A DNA stretch of 64,000 bases from Siphonodentalium dalli (taxonomy: Eukaryota; Mollusca; Scaphopoda; Gadilida; Siphonodentaliidae), in assembly GCA_032622095.1 (NCBI GenBank), contig CP136062.1:226318578-226382577 (forward strand), in the 5' to 3' direction. The notes beneath the pieces are model-generated. The model was given only the letters and a program-made list of their open reading frames with translations. It did no database searches and was not told the origin of the DNA. This document shows, piece by piece, positions 42,748 through 53,073 of this stretch; position 1 is the first letter of the stretch; every line of letters starts with the position of its first letter. Position numbers and translations under genes: made by a program.

Positions 42748-43045
42748 CCTGCTAACATCAGTGTTCACAATTATTATCAAAATCTTAACACTAGTGTTCA
42801 ACATTGCCCATTTGAATGCTAATTTAACGTTTAATATATGTTGCATGTGTTCTGAACACCATTAGGCTTTCAAATGTTGAACAATAGTGTTAACTTTATT
42901 GAACACTGGTGAGTTGAACACTATAGTGTTATAAGTTGAAAACTGGCATTAAGATCTGAACACTAGTGATACTGAAAATTTGAATGTTAATGTTAACATA
43001 TTTGAACACAAGTGTTTAAGATTGAACACATGAACGCGTTCAATA
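42748..43045. repeat. Cluster of GAACACNNGTGTTC-like words (2)
   Basis: AACACTAGTGTTCAAC, TTGAACAATAGTGTTAAC, TTGAACACTGGTGAG, TTGAACACTATAGTGTTA, CTGAACACTAGTGAT and TTGAACACAAGTGTTTA occur within 300 bp. Each is an imperfect palindrome. Period is irregular. Confidence 0.55.
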
Positions 43046-43931
43046 TCTTTTAAGGTCTCTTAATCCCCTCAACCATATTTGCCCTCCAACATATTTTCCA
43101 ACCCGATCCACAGATTAATGCCTACAACACATATGTATATCTGTGGCATTGCATGGGACATCATATTTTGGTGCCGGGTGGCATAAAAAGATTTTAACTT
43201 ATTTCTCTGCTCCCATAAATGCACTATTGTGTTCCAAAGAAACATGCATGCATATTCATTAATTTCGTACAAAATTTATACCATGGACAATGTTTATTTG
43301 GGTCTGCCTGTTTAAATTCTAGGTTAAAAAGGGCCATAATTCATGTAGCAATAATTGGACGCAACCCTGGTCTGCATTTTTAGCTGGGAAATACACATAC
43401 CAACTTTGATTCAGATCAAATAATCCAAATTGGGGTTATCGGTCAGAAAAAAAAATGTTAACGGATGGACGGACGGATGGCTCGATGGATGCCACGCCCT
43501 GATGGACAGACAGACTGATTACATAATACAACCTTTTTTTCAAAAACATTCACATTGCCAATCTATCAACCCCAGTAGAAGATTATTATTCATCCAAACA
43601 TTATCACCGTGCAGCATGTTACAGCTAAAACTGGTAAACATATAAAGGCCAAATACACAGACAAAGGTATGCCAGTTTTATGTAGGGTTAAGGGTTATAT
43701 TTTGTGAATACACAATGTGAAGAGAATAAACATGCTAGAAACATATCTGATGGTTTATGTTTAAATAATTAAATAGATGAAAATATATTATGTTGGCTTA
43801 TAAATTACTCAGAATCCCATACAAATCATCAGTGTCACTATGACACTATATGCCCCTAACAGAAAGAATTCAATTTTACATGTTCATTGCTGTATATATT
43901 TTCCCGTGCTCATAAGAGGTTACAATCAGCA
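43046..43931. other. Mixed repeats, no gene
   Basis: 43330-43540 has J/K-like wording (GGGCCATAATTCATG, then GGATGGACGGACGGATGG). GATCCACAGATTAATGCCTA near 43108 also occurs, slightly changed, near 23690. The rest is unrecognised. Confidence 0.45.
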
Positions 43932-44075
43932 TATTACAGTTTACCTGTTCTTGAAAATATGGAAACAGCAAATTCAAATTAATACTCACCTGAAAATAGA
44001 CAAATTAAAACAATGGTCAGACGGAGGTAACAGAAATTATGTTGAAAATCAATTTTTAAATCATAATGTTAAAGA
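43932..44075 (+). repeat. Duplicated block N (copy 2)
   Basis: Matches 7146-7320: TTACCTGTTCTTGAA, ATGGAAACAGCAAATTC, CTCACCTGAAAATAGACAAA and GAGGTAACAGAAATTA. It lacks the extra GGTCAGA duplication. Confidence 0.6.
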
Positions 44076-44345
44076 TGGTCTATTGTCACAGCAGGGAATA
44101 TAGCTGGGACACACAGTCGAACCGATGCACATATTTATTTCAGATTATATACAAATGTGAAGTTAACAAACGCAAAGCCCAGGCGGACTAACATTGCCAG
44201 CAAAATACGAGCATATGGTTGCTACATATCAAAAGGTATCATTTGTAAATCTTTCCTCTCCATTCATCATATAATATGGCATATATTTTATATAATGTGA
44301 TCTGATGGTTCGAAAATTAAGTGGGCCTTTAATGATAAATTCTTG

Positions 44346-44400
44346 TTGTTAATCTGATGTGTTAATCTGATGTGTTAATCTGATGTGTTAATCTGAAGCG
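44346..44400. repeat. 15-bp tandem repeat
   Basis: GTTAATCTGATGT-type units repeat about four times (TTAATCTGATGTG), the last changed to CTGAAGCG. Confidence 0.8.
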
Positions 44401-44496
44401 TCAATTTTATAAACCAATAAATGGATTCTTCCATTCATTAATGAAATGGATGTAGAAAAAGGTGACTTTTTCCTACAAGATAGATAACTCTGAAAG

Positions 44497-44835
44497 TATC
44501 TTGTTTTTTTTGGGGTCAAGTGTTCTTAGAACACAGGTGTGCACGTATTGTGCAAACAAACAAGTCGTTAGCATGCTTCCAGCGACCACCTGGCAAGCGA
44601 TAACATTTCTACGCTCATCAGATTAGAAGAGGATCACGAGCCAGCGTGATACTGAGAAAATCAATACGCATAGACAAACACCCCATGTGTGACCAGCACC
44701 CAGGGAGGTATATAAATATCCACCCAACCTCGATCAATTTTGGGAGAAATTAGCAGCGAACAGATCTCAATCCTGTACGAGCTCTCTTACACACGAAAAA
44801 TTGTTCCAGAGTCCGCAGCTAATTGAATTTGTTTT
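44497..44835 (+). repeat. Duplicated block U (copy 1), promoter-like
   Basis: Shares GGTCAAGTGTTCTTAGAAC, CATGCTTCCAGCGACCACCTG, CAAACACCCCATGTGTGACC, GGGAGAAATTAGCAGC and GCGAACAGATCTCAATCC with 48062-48870, and partly with 47112-47545. It contains TATATAAATA at 44709. No downstream coding exon was recognised. Confidence 0.6.
44709..44718 (+). promoter_or_regulatory. Possible TATA box
   Basis: TATATAAATA, with TCAATTTT 25 bp downstream at 44734 as a possible initiator. The duplicated copy near 48250-48262 reads AGAGAAAAATAA instead. Promoter activity is inference. Confidence 0.35.
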
Positions 44836-44868
44836 TCAACAACTTTATTTACATATTAACTTAAATAC

Positions 44869-45133
44869 TAACCCTTTCATGATGGGAGATGCACTGGTGC
44901 TGCATTAATGTTCATGTGCCAGTGCATTCTTTTAAATATGCAAATCTCCCATAGGAAGCCTTGCATATATATATATGAGAATGCACTGGCTTACAAGATC
45001 AAGGTAAATATTGTTAGGTAAATTTATTCTCTTACATGCGAGGTTCCCTATCGGAGACTCGCATATATAAGAGAATGCATTGGCACAGGATTTTTCACAA
45101 TATTTCAGGAAGGTGCAGTCATGGAAGGGTTAA
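44869..45133 (+). mobile_element. C-family piggyBac-like MITE (copy 4)
   Basis: The left boundary is degenerate (CTAA) followed by CCCTTTCATGATGGGAG. Right end GTCATGGAAGGG+TTAA at 45130-45133. Diverged H modules at 44919-44989 and 45018-45083. The first H has an expanded TATATATATAT in one arm. The right TTAA is shared with B. Confidence 0.8.
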
Positions 45134-45597
45134 CCCTTTCAGTGCCAGGAGCCGATGAGATCGGCCCTAATTTACGGTCTGTAAAATCTGCCCTAAAAAA
45201 ATTTAAAAATAAATTAAAAATATTTTGGATGAATTTTGTTTGGGTATGCTTAAGCATGCTATAGCGAATTTAAAAACAAACTGGATAAAACCTTAGGGGC
45301 ATGTTATAACTCAAAACTATCACCAAGTATTCATAGTAACAATTTTTGATGTCCATGAAAAATGTGAGATTCCCTGGCACTAAACCTACAAAATAAGTCT
45401 GTTAAAGAATATAAGAAAAAATTATAAAAATGGTAACAAATTGTAAAAAATAATAACAAATGATGAAAAATTGTTAGGCCAATGCATTCTCTTATATATG
45501 CGAGACGACCTATGGTCGACTCGCATATATAAGAGAATGCATTGGCACAGGGTATATGGGTTGATACAAAAATTGGACCTGGCACTGAAAGGGTTAA
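45130..45597 (-). mobile_element. B-family piggyBac-like MITE, long form (copy 7)
   Basis: 468 bp with TTAA at 45130-45133 and 45594-45597, and H at 45479-45545. Ends CCCTTTCAGTGCCAGG and CTGGCACTGAAAGGG. It has the internal TATGCTTAAGCATGC palindrome. It begins exactly at the TTAA that ends C. Confidence 0.92.
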
Positions 45598-45824
45598 AGG
45601 TCCATCCCAGGGAAGTCGTATAACTATAACCAGCAGATTGCTCAAATTTAGAAGCTTTATCGGCATCTAAATATATCAAAGAGTAGAATCTGTGTCTGTC
45701 AGTTCACAAATGTTTTTTTATGAACCTGACAATGGTGGAGATATGATTTTTTCCATAAAAACAGTCAAAGTTTTAAAAGAATATATGTATAACATGATTT
45801 GATCTAAAATATATATGTATGATA

Positions 45825-46025
45825 AGTGATAAGTGATCCAAGTGGATGACAAATATATATGTATGATAAGTGATAAGTTGATAAGTTGATAAGTGATAAG
45901 TGTTAAGTGTTAAGTGTTAAGTGTTAAGTGTTAAGTGTTAAGTGATAAGTGATAAGTGTTAAGTGATAAGTGATAAGTGATAAGTGATCAGTGATCAGTG
46001 ATAAGTGATAAATGATGTATGATGT
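45825..46025. repeat. AAGTGAT/AAGTGTT simple array
   Basis: Units of TAAGTGA and TAAGTGT in varying order, starting after AGTGATCCAAGTGGATGACA. The same words (AAGTGATAAGTGATCCAAG) reappear at 46371 after the LINE fragment, so the array and LINE lie between a ~31-bp direct repeat. Confidence 0.85.
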
Positions 46026-46032
46026 ATGATAA

Positions 46033-46338
46033 GTGAAACCCAACGTGAATTACGGTACAAAATGTTTTCAGGAATTGGCTATGCAGGTATGGAACGGTCT
46101 GCCACAAACTGTTCGACGATGTTCTACATTGAAGGATTTCAAAACCGATCTCAAAACTCTACTTTTTAGACAATGTTTCCCGCAAGTTAATCGTTAAGTT
46201 TAAATCTAGTTCTTAGTCATCATCTTAACTTCCTTTACCTTATTACTATGCTTTTTTAATTTTACATTTCAATGTTATTTTTGTCGCGCTTTGTTGTAAA
46301 GCGCATTGAAACTTTATTGTATAATGCGTTTTTAAATG

Positions 46339-46370
<32 letters not shown>
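46033..46370 (+). pseudogene. Non-LTR retrotransposon 3' end
   Basis: An open frame at 46033-46197 (54 codons, no start) reads NYGTKCFQELAMQVWNGLP, then QTVRRCSTLKDFKTDLKTLL and a stop. The order YG...F...A...WN-LP, then FK-LK--LF, is typical of the C-terminus of L2/CR1/Rex-like LINE proteins. The 3' UTR holds GTAAAGCGCATTGAAA and ends in (AAT)n at 46343-46370. It is strongly 5'-truncated. Confidence 0.85.
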
Positions 46371-46372
<2 letters not shown>

Positions 46373-46605
46373 GTGATAAGTGATCCAAGTGGATGACAAA
46401 TTCGCCACAGCAGGAGCAGTTCAAATTTTTTGTCAATAATTTGTTTTATGAAAAATTAATTTGGAACACTTCAACTCGGCCAACAAAGCATCTGTCTAGG
46501 AACTAAGATAAATGTTCTTATCTGAATTTTCACAATTCATTTTTTTAAATTCTGCCAAAAAGGGAAATGCAGTGATTTACACTAAAATTAAAATTAACTA
46601 AAAGT

Positions 46606-47108
46606 GGCTGTTCCCAAGGGACTAAGGATACCCCCCCCCCCCCCCCCCCCCAAGGCAGTCAAGAAAAACTGCAAAACAATTGCCTCTGCTGTGCCAAGTT
46701 TTAAAAACCTTAACCAGAAAATGTAGGAATAAAACCTCAGACAAAGTTTTGCATGTTGCGAATATTTTCTGATGAAAAATAACTCCCCACAAACAAGTCA
46801 GAGGGACGTCATAATCGCAGGTGCACATGTTCCCTTGGTACTAAATATATGTGACAAGTTTAACAAAAATTGACAGAAAAATGTAGCAATAAAATCTCAG
46901 ACAAAATTATGATTTAACTAAAACAAAAAGGATAACTCCACCAAACAAAGTCGGACAGACCTCATAATCACAGGTTCCTATAGTACTAAATATATATCCC
47001 AAGTTTAAACAAATATTGACCAGGAATAAAAGCTTAGACAGACGGCAAGCTAATTCCAGTATAACCCCCCTCCCCCCCCACAACTCGCTGCAGGGGGTAA
47101 AATTATCC
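46606..47108. mobile_element. J-family element (copy 2)
   Basis: CCCAAGGGACTAAGGATA, then a C tract (46630-46650), units with GGACGTCATAATCGCAGGTG, and the end TATAACCCCCC...CTGCAGGGGGTAA. Same plan as 12919-13513. Confidence 0.65.
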
Positions 47109-47111
47109 ATA

Positions 47112-47545
47112 GTTGAAAATAGCTTATTTTTTTCTGTGGTCAAGTGTTCTTGGATCACAGGTGCACAAATTATACATAGAGGATCTCAAACGAGTTACTA
47201 TTTTATACGGAATTTATCAACCGAGTTCACTAAATTCGATTTGAGCCAAGGTTTACCGAGGCTCAAATAGAATTTAGTGGACGAGGTTGATAAATTACGT
47301 ATACAATAGAACGAGTTTGAGATACTTTTTATCACATGATCATATAATCGCTAAAATTTTATCGAAAACAACAATTAACTGCAGCCAGCGACCATTGTCC
47401 CAAAGAGCAGCGTGACGTCATTGCACGCGACGATATTACACGTGTCTATTACGCTCGAATATTACATAGGAAAATAGTGCTAATCATGTGATAAATGTAT
47501 ATATATGATTCCAGCGACCACCTGGCAGGAGTTAGAAGAGGATTT
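47112..47545 (+). repeat. Duplicated block U (copy 3), partial
   Basis: GAAAATAGCTTATTTTTTTC, GGTCAAGTGTTCTTGGATCA and, after other sequence, TTCCAGCGACCACCTGGCAG. It lacks the promoter-like portion. A palindromic element lies at 47184-47322. Confidence 0.5.
47184..47322. mobile_element. Small palindromic MITE-like element
   Basis: Arms TCTCAAACGAGTT and AACGAGTTTGAGA, then AATTTATCAACC/GGTTGATAAATT, CACTAAATTC/GAATTTAGTG and TTTGAGCC/GGCTCAAA, nearly continuous around TTTACC. About 139 bp. Target duplication is not clear. Confidence 0.65.
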
Positions 47546-47552
47546 TAATTAC

Positions 47553-48045
47553 GTTCTCAACTAACACTCTATTCTGACTGGTTCCATTTAATGATTTACT
47601 CAACAGAAGGGCCCTGTGCCAATGCATTCTCTTATATATGTGGTCAAGGAGCCGGTTCCAATGATATCCATATTTGTATGGTTCTATTGAGACACACCGA
47701 AGATATTTTAGGCTGTTGAAGCTTTATTTGGCCGGTTTGTTGGGTAAAGGGTTAATGATTTACGTAGACAACATCCAGATGTTAGCCACTGAAGAATGAT
47801 CAGGAATGTAGTGAAGTCAGATTTCAAAATAAATTGTGAATTTTAATAATTTCCTCTACCATTGTTGGTGACGGTACAAAAAATTGTCAGTACACATATT
47901 TTACCCACGAATTTAACTTGACGTATTATTGAAAAGTTTACGGTACATAAATACTAGTGGCTATTCGCAGTTTTTTTACTGACTCAGATTTCTTCGAGCA
48001 GCCTCAGGGGTACCATTTCCCCAACCTCAAGCGGAAACCCTGCCA
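47553..48045 (+). repeat. Duplicated block S (copy 2)
   Basis: Matches 23990-24235 and 24860-24900 and carries an A insertion at 47588-47755. Words include CTGACTGGTTCCATTTAATG, GCCACTGAAGAATGATC and GTTTACGGTACATAAA. Confidence 0.6.
47588..47755 (+). mobile_element. A-family deletion form with altered left end (copy 6)
   Basis: 168 bp. The left end reads TTAATGATTTACTCAACAG where the family has TTAACCCTTTACCCAACAG. The right TTAA is followed by TGATTTACG, the host sequence. H is cut after ATATATG (47619-47640) and joined to TGGTCAAGGAGCC, so the second H and spacer are lost. Confidence 0.8.
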
Positions 48046-48061
48046 TAAGTACAACAGTTGA

Positions 48062-48870
48062 AAATAGCTTGTTTTTTTTTTGCAGTCAAGTGTTCTTGAA
48101 TCACAGGTGTGCGAATTAACAAGACATTATACATGCTTCCAGCGACCACCTGGCAAGTCAGAAGAGATAGAAGAGGATTTTGAGCTCGCGTAATCCCGAG
48201 AAAATCTATACCTGTAGACAAACCAACCATGTGTGACAGGCACCTAGTGGGCTAGAGAAAAATAATTCAAGCAAGCCTGCAAATAGTGTGTCTGTCATTT
48301 GCAGAATGAGGTCCCCAAAGAGTGAATTTAGTGATGCTATCCCGCACAGCGGGCTAGCATCACCAAATTCACCCTCTGAGGACCTCATTAAGGTAGGGCT
48401 CATATTCCGGGAAGTGTCTATAGTATCAAATTAACATTGTTTTTAGTTACTTTTCCCCTTCTGTTCAGTTTCTATATTCCCTAATTTGCAGAAGATAAAA
48501 TTGATAATCGAGGTGACTGATAGGCGATCATCACCAACTTTAACTGGGGAACTTCAATCTGAGGTCTCCCATAACAGTTGAGGCCTAAGCAGAATGAGGT
48601 TCCCAGAGGGTGAATGTGGTGATAGTCACCCTCTGGACACCTAATTCTGCAAATGACAGACACACTATTAGCACGCATGCCTTCAAGACTGAATCAATTT
48701 GGGGAGAAATTAGCAGCAATTGCCAGCGAACAGATCTCAATCCAATACGCGCTTTCACACAGGAGAAATTGTTCGTGAGTTGGCAGCTTATTGAATTTGT
48801 GAGCCGCTCCATCCGGAGAAAGTGATAGTTTTTCGCACGAGCTGAATGGTAAGTAATTGTTCTCTTTATA
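48062..48870 (+). repeat. Duplicated block U (copy 2), split by D
   Basis: Matches 44497-44835 on both sides of the D element (48272-48679). After D: AATCAATTTGGGGAGAAATT, GCGAACAGATCTCAATCC and a GTAAGT splice-donor-like sequence at 48849-48854. It could be a decayed promoter plus first exon. No protein was seen. Confidence 0.55.
48272..48679. mobile_element. D-family hAT-like MITE inside block U
   Basis: Ends CAAGCCTGCAAATAGTGTGTC and GACACACTATTAGCACGCATG. Flanks AATTCAAG (48264-48271) and CCTTCAAG (48680-48687) match at 6 of 8. A D2 spacer joins a full hairpin to a shortened one (48593-48652). The unoccupied state is seen in copy 1 of block U. Confidence 0.82.
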
Positions 48871-49891
48871 AATATATACAATTGGGATGTTGTTCAGATC
48901 GGAATTGATTGAATAATTTTATCCCAGGGACATAAGGATTTTAAATTGGTTATTGATAAAAAATTTCGCACAGTTTGTTATAATGTATACCTAGATTGTA
49001 TTTACAGTTAATTTATCAATAGTGTTACAAATTAAATTTTCGCATCCTGTTTTCGATAAAATGCCCATCTATTTAACATGGAAATTGTGTATGTAAGTTC
49101 AATTTGTAACAGTCACTTCAATAACACTTTTTAAAAAGATCCATGCAAGGTTCCAGATTCTCAGATTTTCAGATTCTCAAGACTGCCCCCATTGTCAATC
49201 CAGAATGCATCAAATTTCAAACTGAGATATAGTTATTCCACTTCCATTGAGAATTATAGACTTTATAGTAGTCAGCATCAAAATTAAGCACAGAACATAC
49301 TTCGGTACCTCAACAAAAACAACATGTTCCAAGTTTATTCGACCGGATAAGTTGAAAATACAATGTTTTGGAGCTTCCTCTTTCAAATGGTATATACAGG
49401 GTTCGAGCTGCCGCATGCCAATGTCAAAAAATATTTTCATTTGGCCCAAAAAAAATTCATTTGGCAAAATATTTGGCAAGTGTGTTTGTAATTATGGGAT
49501 GTGAAGTATCTAGTCATAAAAAATCATCAAAAGTGGGTTATCGTTATGTGTGCCAAATTACAGAATATTCAAAGGGAAACTCGATCAAGAAATATACCAA
49601 CTTAGCAAGGTCAGTATACATGCAATCTTCTTTAGTTTTCACAAAAAGGTAATCCCTTCTTTTTGTCATAATCTTTCATTAAACAGCTAATCGACCGTAT
49701 AATGTGCTGGTATAAGTAATCTGTATCATGCTCTCATCGTAGATACCACAAAAAGGTTCATTATTAGATTGTTAAACCTCCCTTTTGTCTGTTTGGATTA
49801 TGGATGCTTGTAGTCATTGCAACAATGTATATTAATTACGACACTATATACCACGTATTTATGATGTCAGGCCATTTATGGGAACATCTAG
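48871..49891. other. No supported feature
   Basis: 1 kb without recognised repeats. Open frames of 85-94 codons at 49247-49652 overlap each other in different frames and show no known motif. One in-frame stretch has CRMPMSKNIFIW but no family match is claimed. Confidence 0.4.
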
Positions 49892-50042
49892 TTTTATACT
49901 CAACAGAATATATGCAACAAATGAATGAATTTGAGCCATGAATTAGTGCAAAATACACTCTTGTTTTCTATTGAATGATACAAATAAGTATAAAGGAGAT
50001 GGTCCCTTAAAAAGCCGGATTTAGTGTACAGTACCCCTTTAA
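49892..50042. mobile_element. X-family right half
   Basis: ACTCAACAGAATATATGCAAC, GAATTTGAGCCATGAATTAG and AGTGCAAAATACACTC, ending GCCGGATTTAGTGTACAGTA and CCCCT+TTAA. It matches half of the hairpin at 53070-53425. The left half is missing. Confidence 0.75.
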
Positions 50043-50280
50043 CACATATAATTACTCCCTTTATAAATATACTAGGGGATTGCCCGTCAAAATAACAGGT
50101 ATATAAATGTTCTTTGTTACTTTCTGGTCTCCGCGGTCATGAACACATTATCATTTCTATATTAGCAATTGAAATAAAACTGTACTCCCACCCTACCCCA
50201 CATGCATGCATGCACATTTGGAACGCAACAAAATCAACATGTTATTTTATTACTGTATTTATTAACTGAAATAGACTGGT
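50043..50280. other. Possible Helitron 3' end on minus strand
   Basis: ACTAGGGGATTGCCCGTC at 50079-50096 reads on the minus strand as GACGGGCAATCCCCTAGT, similar to Helitron-like ends (short hairpin then CTAGT). No matching 5' end was found. The rest holds CATGCATGCATGCA. Confidence 0.25.
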
Positions 50281-50340
50281 GTGCAGGGTAGCATCACTAA
50301 ATTCACCCTCTGGGGACCTCATTCAAACGTCCAACACCAT
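50281..50340. mobile_element. D-family right-half fragment
   Basis: GTGCAGGGTAGCATCACTAA, ATTCACCCTCTGGGGACCTC and ATTC. The terminal CAAATGACAG is replaced by AAACGTCCAACACC. Confidence 0.65.
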
Positions 50341-50355
50341 ATTCCCAGGTCTGAT

Positions 50356-50472
50356 CTCCATGTATGGTTTACCTCCCTTGATGACTATGTAAGACTCCAT
50401 GCATAGATTACCTCCCTTGATGACTATGTAAGACTCCATGCATGGTTTACCTCCCTTGATGACTATGTAAGA
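50356..50472. repeat. 39-bp tandem repeat, 3 copies
   Basis: Units CTCCATG(T/C)AT(G/A) plus GTTTACCTCCCTTGATGAC plus TATGTAAGA start at 50356, 50395 and 50434. The third runs into CCGCTGCTACC. Confidence 0.92.
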
Positions 50473-50984
50473 CCGCTGCTACCGGTGACAATTTACCCAC
50501 ATTTGGTGGACTTTCCGTAATATTAAGATATATACTAAGCGAACAGAGCAACATGCTGTCCTTATTAAGTACACAAAATATCAAACAAAATATGTGCGGT
50601 TTCGTATCTTAAGTTTGGAAAGTCCCACCAGAACCAAAGAACTATATTTCGAAATGGTGTGATTTGGTTCTCCGATTATTTTATCAACACAAAAGTCTAA
50701 ACGCACAATGTCCCGACAACACGCATGGCAAGTCAGACACAAGAGTTATAATTTGCTCCAATTTTGAGGAGTTGCTTGCGAAAATCGTCTATAAAACTAC
50801 TGCTCTGATCCTCCAATTTGTCATTAAGTTTTTAGTGCGGGAATTGTTCTCAAAACACATAGGAAATTTGGCTTTGGGGCTATCGGTTATCACCATTTTG
50901 TTTGGAAAAACCCCTTGCTAAATATAGAAACGGAAACTATAGTACCCAGCTGGTGACAGTCAGAAAAGAAGTATGACTGGTGCG
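50473..50984. other. No supported feature
   Basis: An 85-codon plus frame at 50664-50921 (includes LLAKIVYKTTALILQFVI) has no recognised motif. No repeat was found. Confidence 0.4.
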
Positions 50985-51960
50985 CTCCGGTAGAGATTGC
51001 TCCATATGGAGTAAAATAAATGAACTGTGATTAGTTTTCAAAGATATTTCTATGACGTCAAAGAAATTGCAGGCAAACATAATGACACTCATACAGGAAA
51101 ACGGAAGCAGGCCTGAGTTTAGTGTGCCTGTCATTTGCAGAATGAGGTCACCAGCGTGTGAGTTTAGTGTGTCTGTCATTTTCAGAATGAGGTCCCCAGC
51201 GGGTGAGTTTAGTGATGTTACCCCGCATTATAGTGGCCTAGCATCACTAAATTTACCCACAGGGGACCTCATTCTGCTTAGGCCTCATCTTCTCTGGAAA
51301 GTTCTATTGAAACAACTTATAGATTCTATTTCTTTTTTTGTTTAGTTTCTCTATATCCCCAAATTGGCAGACGGCACATTGTATAATCGAGGTTCCCAAT
51401 GGGTCTGCATCATAATATTAAACATTTGGAAACTTAAATCTGAGTCTATGTCTCCCATAGCAGATTAGGCCATGGATAATGAGATCCTATGAGGGTGAAT
51501 TTGTTGATGCTAGCCCACTGTGCGGGATAGCATCACTAAATTCACATGGGGACCTCATTCTGCAAATGACAGGTACCTTATTATCAGGCTTGTATAGACC
51601 TATATGATGCATGTATGGGCAGTGTAATATTCCACAGTCATACATACTGTGGCCATGACCACATGCACAGACTCTCACAATTTGACTATAAACATTCGCT
51701 GGGCTGATGACCACGGAATTACGAATAAACACACTGAATAAATCCTATAGGGAGATTCACCCTCTGGGGACCTCATTATGCAAACGACAGGCACCTTATT
51801 CTCAGGCTTAAATGGAAAATCCAGTCAAATACAGGAAAATGGAAGCGAGTCCACGACAATTTATCAGCTTCATTTCATTCCGAGTTATACTAAATGGCAT
51901 CCCTTTGACAATTAATTTAATTAAATTCTTGCGATTGTCATAAAACCGCCTTTGAGTACT
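50985..51960 (+). repeat. Duplicated block Y (copy 1), split by D
   Basis: CTCCATATGGAGTAAAATAA, GTCAAAGAAATTGCAGGCAA on the left and GGAAGCGAGTCCACGACAAT plus CATCCCTTTGACAATTAATT on the right match 54760-54990. D occupies 51108-51810. Confidence 0.65.
51108..51810. mobile_element. D-family hAT-like MITE, enlarged
   Basis: CAGGCCTGAGTTTAGTGTGCC starts it and CACCTTATTCTCAGGCTTA ends it, flanked by AACGGAAG and AATGGAAA (6 of 8). The left end word is duplicated (TTTAGTGTGTCTGTCATTTT). After a complete right end at 51592 there is about 150 bp of other sequence and a second right end. Block Y copy 2 lacks it. Confidence 0.8.
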
Positions 51961-51971
51961 GGGGTGCTTCA

Positions 51972-52066
51972 CCCTGGTTCCTGACCAGAATTATTCTAGA
52001 ATATTATGGAATAATATTTAAGAATAATCCAGGAAAATATTCTGGAATATTCAATTGAATATTTGA
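51972..52066. mobile_element. F-family left-end fragment
   Basis: TTCCTGACCAGAATTATTCT, then GAATATTATGGAATAATATTT and CCAGGAAAATATTCTGGAAT as in the F copy at 32331. The rest is absent. Confidence 0.6.
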
Positions 52067-52819
52067 ATTCAAAGGGACAGACGGCCTTAGTTGTAGGTTA
52101 TAATTTAGAAATAACATGATCAATATACTAATAGTATAACATAATGATAATATGAATGCGACATTATTCACAAAACACGTTTGTGTCCGAGAAAATACAG
52201 GTGGACTGTTGTTTAGTTTCTCACAAAAAGCACAGTGGATTGTTTATAAGATGAGTCACGATATCGCACCATTTCTTTATTTAGATTTGCATGCCTTACG
52301 TCATTGTAAAACTCCTAATTTGGTGTGCTTACAACTCACAATACAATTCATCATAATAATCCTTATTTGGTTAGTATGACCATATATAGGTTAGGAGAAA
52401 ATACTAACTGGATTGAAAAATATTCAGCTCTTTGCGAGAACAATTATATTATGTACACGTTTTCTATCTGATCATTTCCCAATCATGAAGTAATGTGGAT
52501 TAGTATGATTTTGAGCTGAATTGAGCGGGTAGAATGGGTCGATTAAAATAAAATTTGGTGTGATTTGAATGCGATTGTTGATTGCACCAATAATTTTATC
52601 TAAGCATTCCATAGCCCAACGGAACAATTTCATTGGATGATACGGTAGTTCCCAATGATTGCATGTCTATGAACAATCGTAACATAACCAAGGTTACAAA
52701 CATGACAATAACATGAAATCAATGCGATATTTATGATTGAGATAAGAACAACATATATGTCTATTATATTATATTCTTTCTTTTTATGGCGGTTTTGGTG
52801 GATGCGACTATTTTAACAC
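52067..52819. other. No supported feature
   Basis: A 75-codon plus frame (52152-52379) lacks recognisable motifs. No repeats were seen. Confidence 0.4.
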
Positions 52820-53073
52820 TTAACCCTTTGAGTGACAGGGGCCGATATTATCGGCCCTAAACTACACAATAAGTCTGTTAAAGAATATAATAAAATATAT
52901 TAAAATTGTAAAAAATTGTAAACAAAAAATAAAAATAATAATAAAATTGTTAGGCCAATGCATTCTCTTATATATGCGAGGCGACCTATGGTCGACTCGC
53001 ATATATAAGAGAATGCATTGGCACAGGGTATATGGGTTGATACAAAAATCGGACCTGGCACTCAAAGGGTTAA
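52820..53073 (-). mobile_element. B-family MITE, short form (copy 8)
   Basis: 254 bp, TTAA both sides, H at 52955-53021. The left end has one change (CCCTTTGAGTGACAGG). The subterminal stem reads GGCCGATATTATCGGCC. Its right TTAA is also the left TTAA of X. Confidence 0.9.

Noticed and set aside
46630-46650. C tract as a G-quadruplex site
   Set aside because: It is part of the J element end; a homopolymer tract alone does not support a regulatory call.
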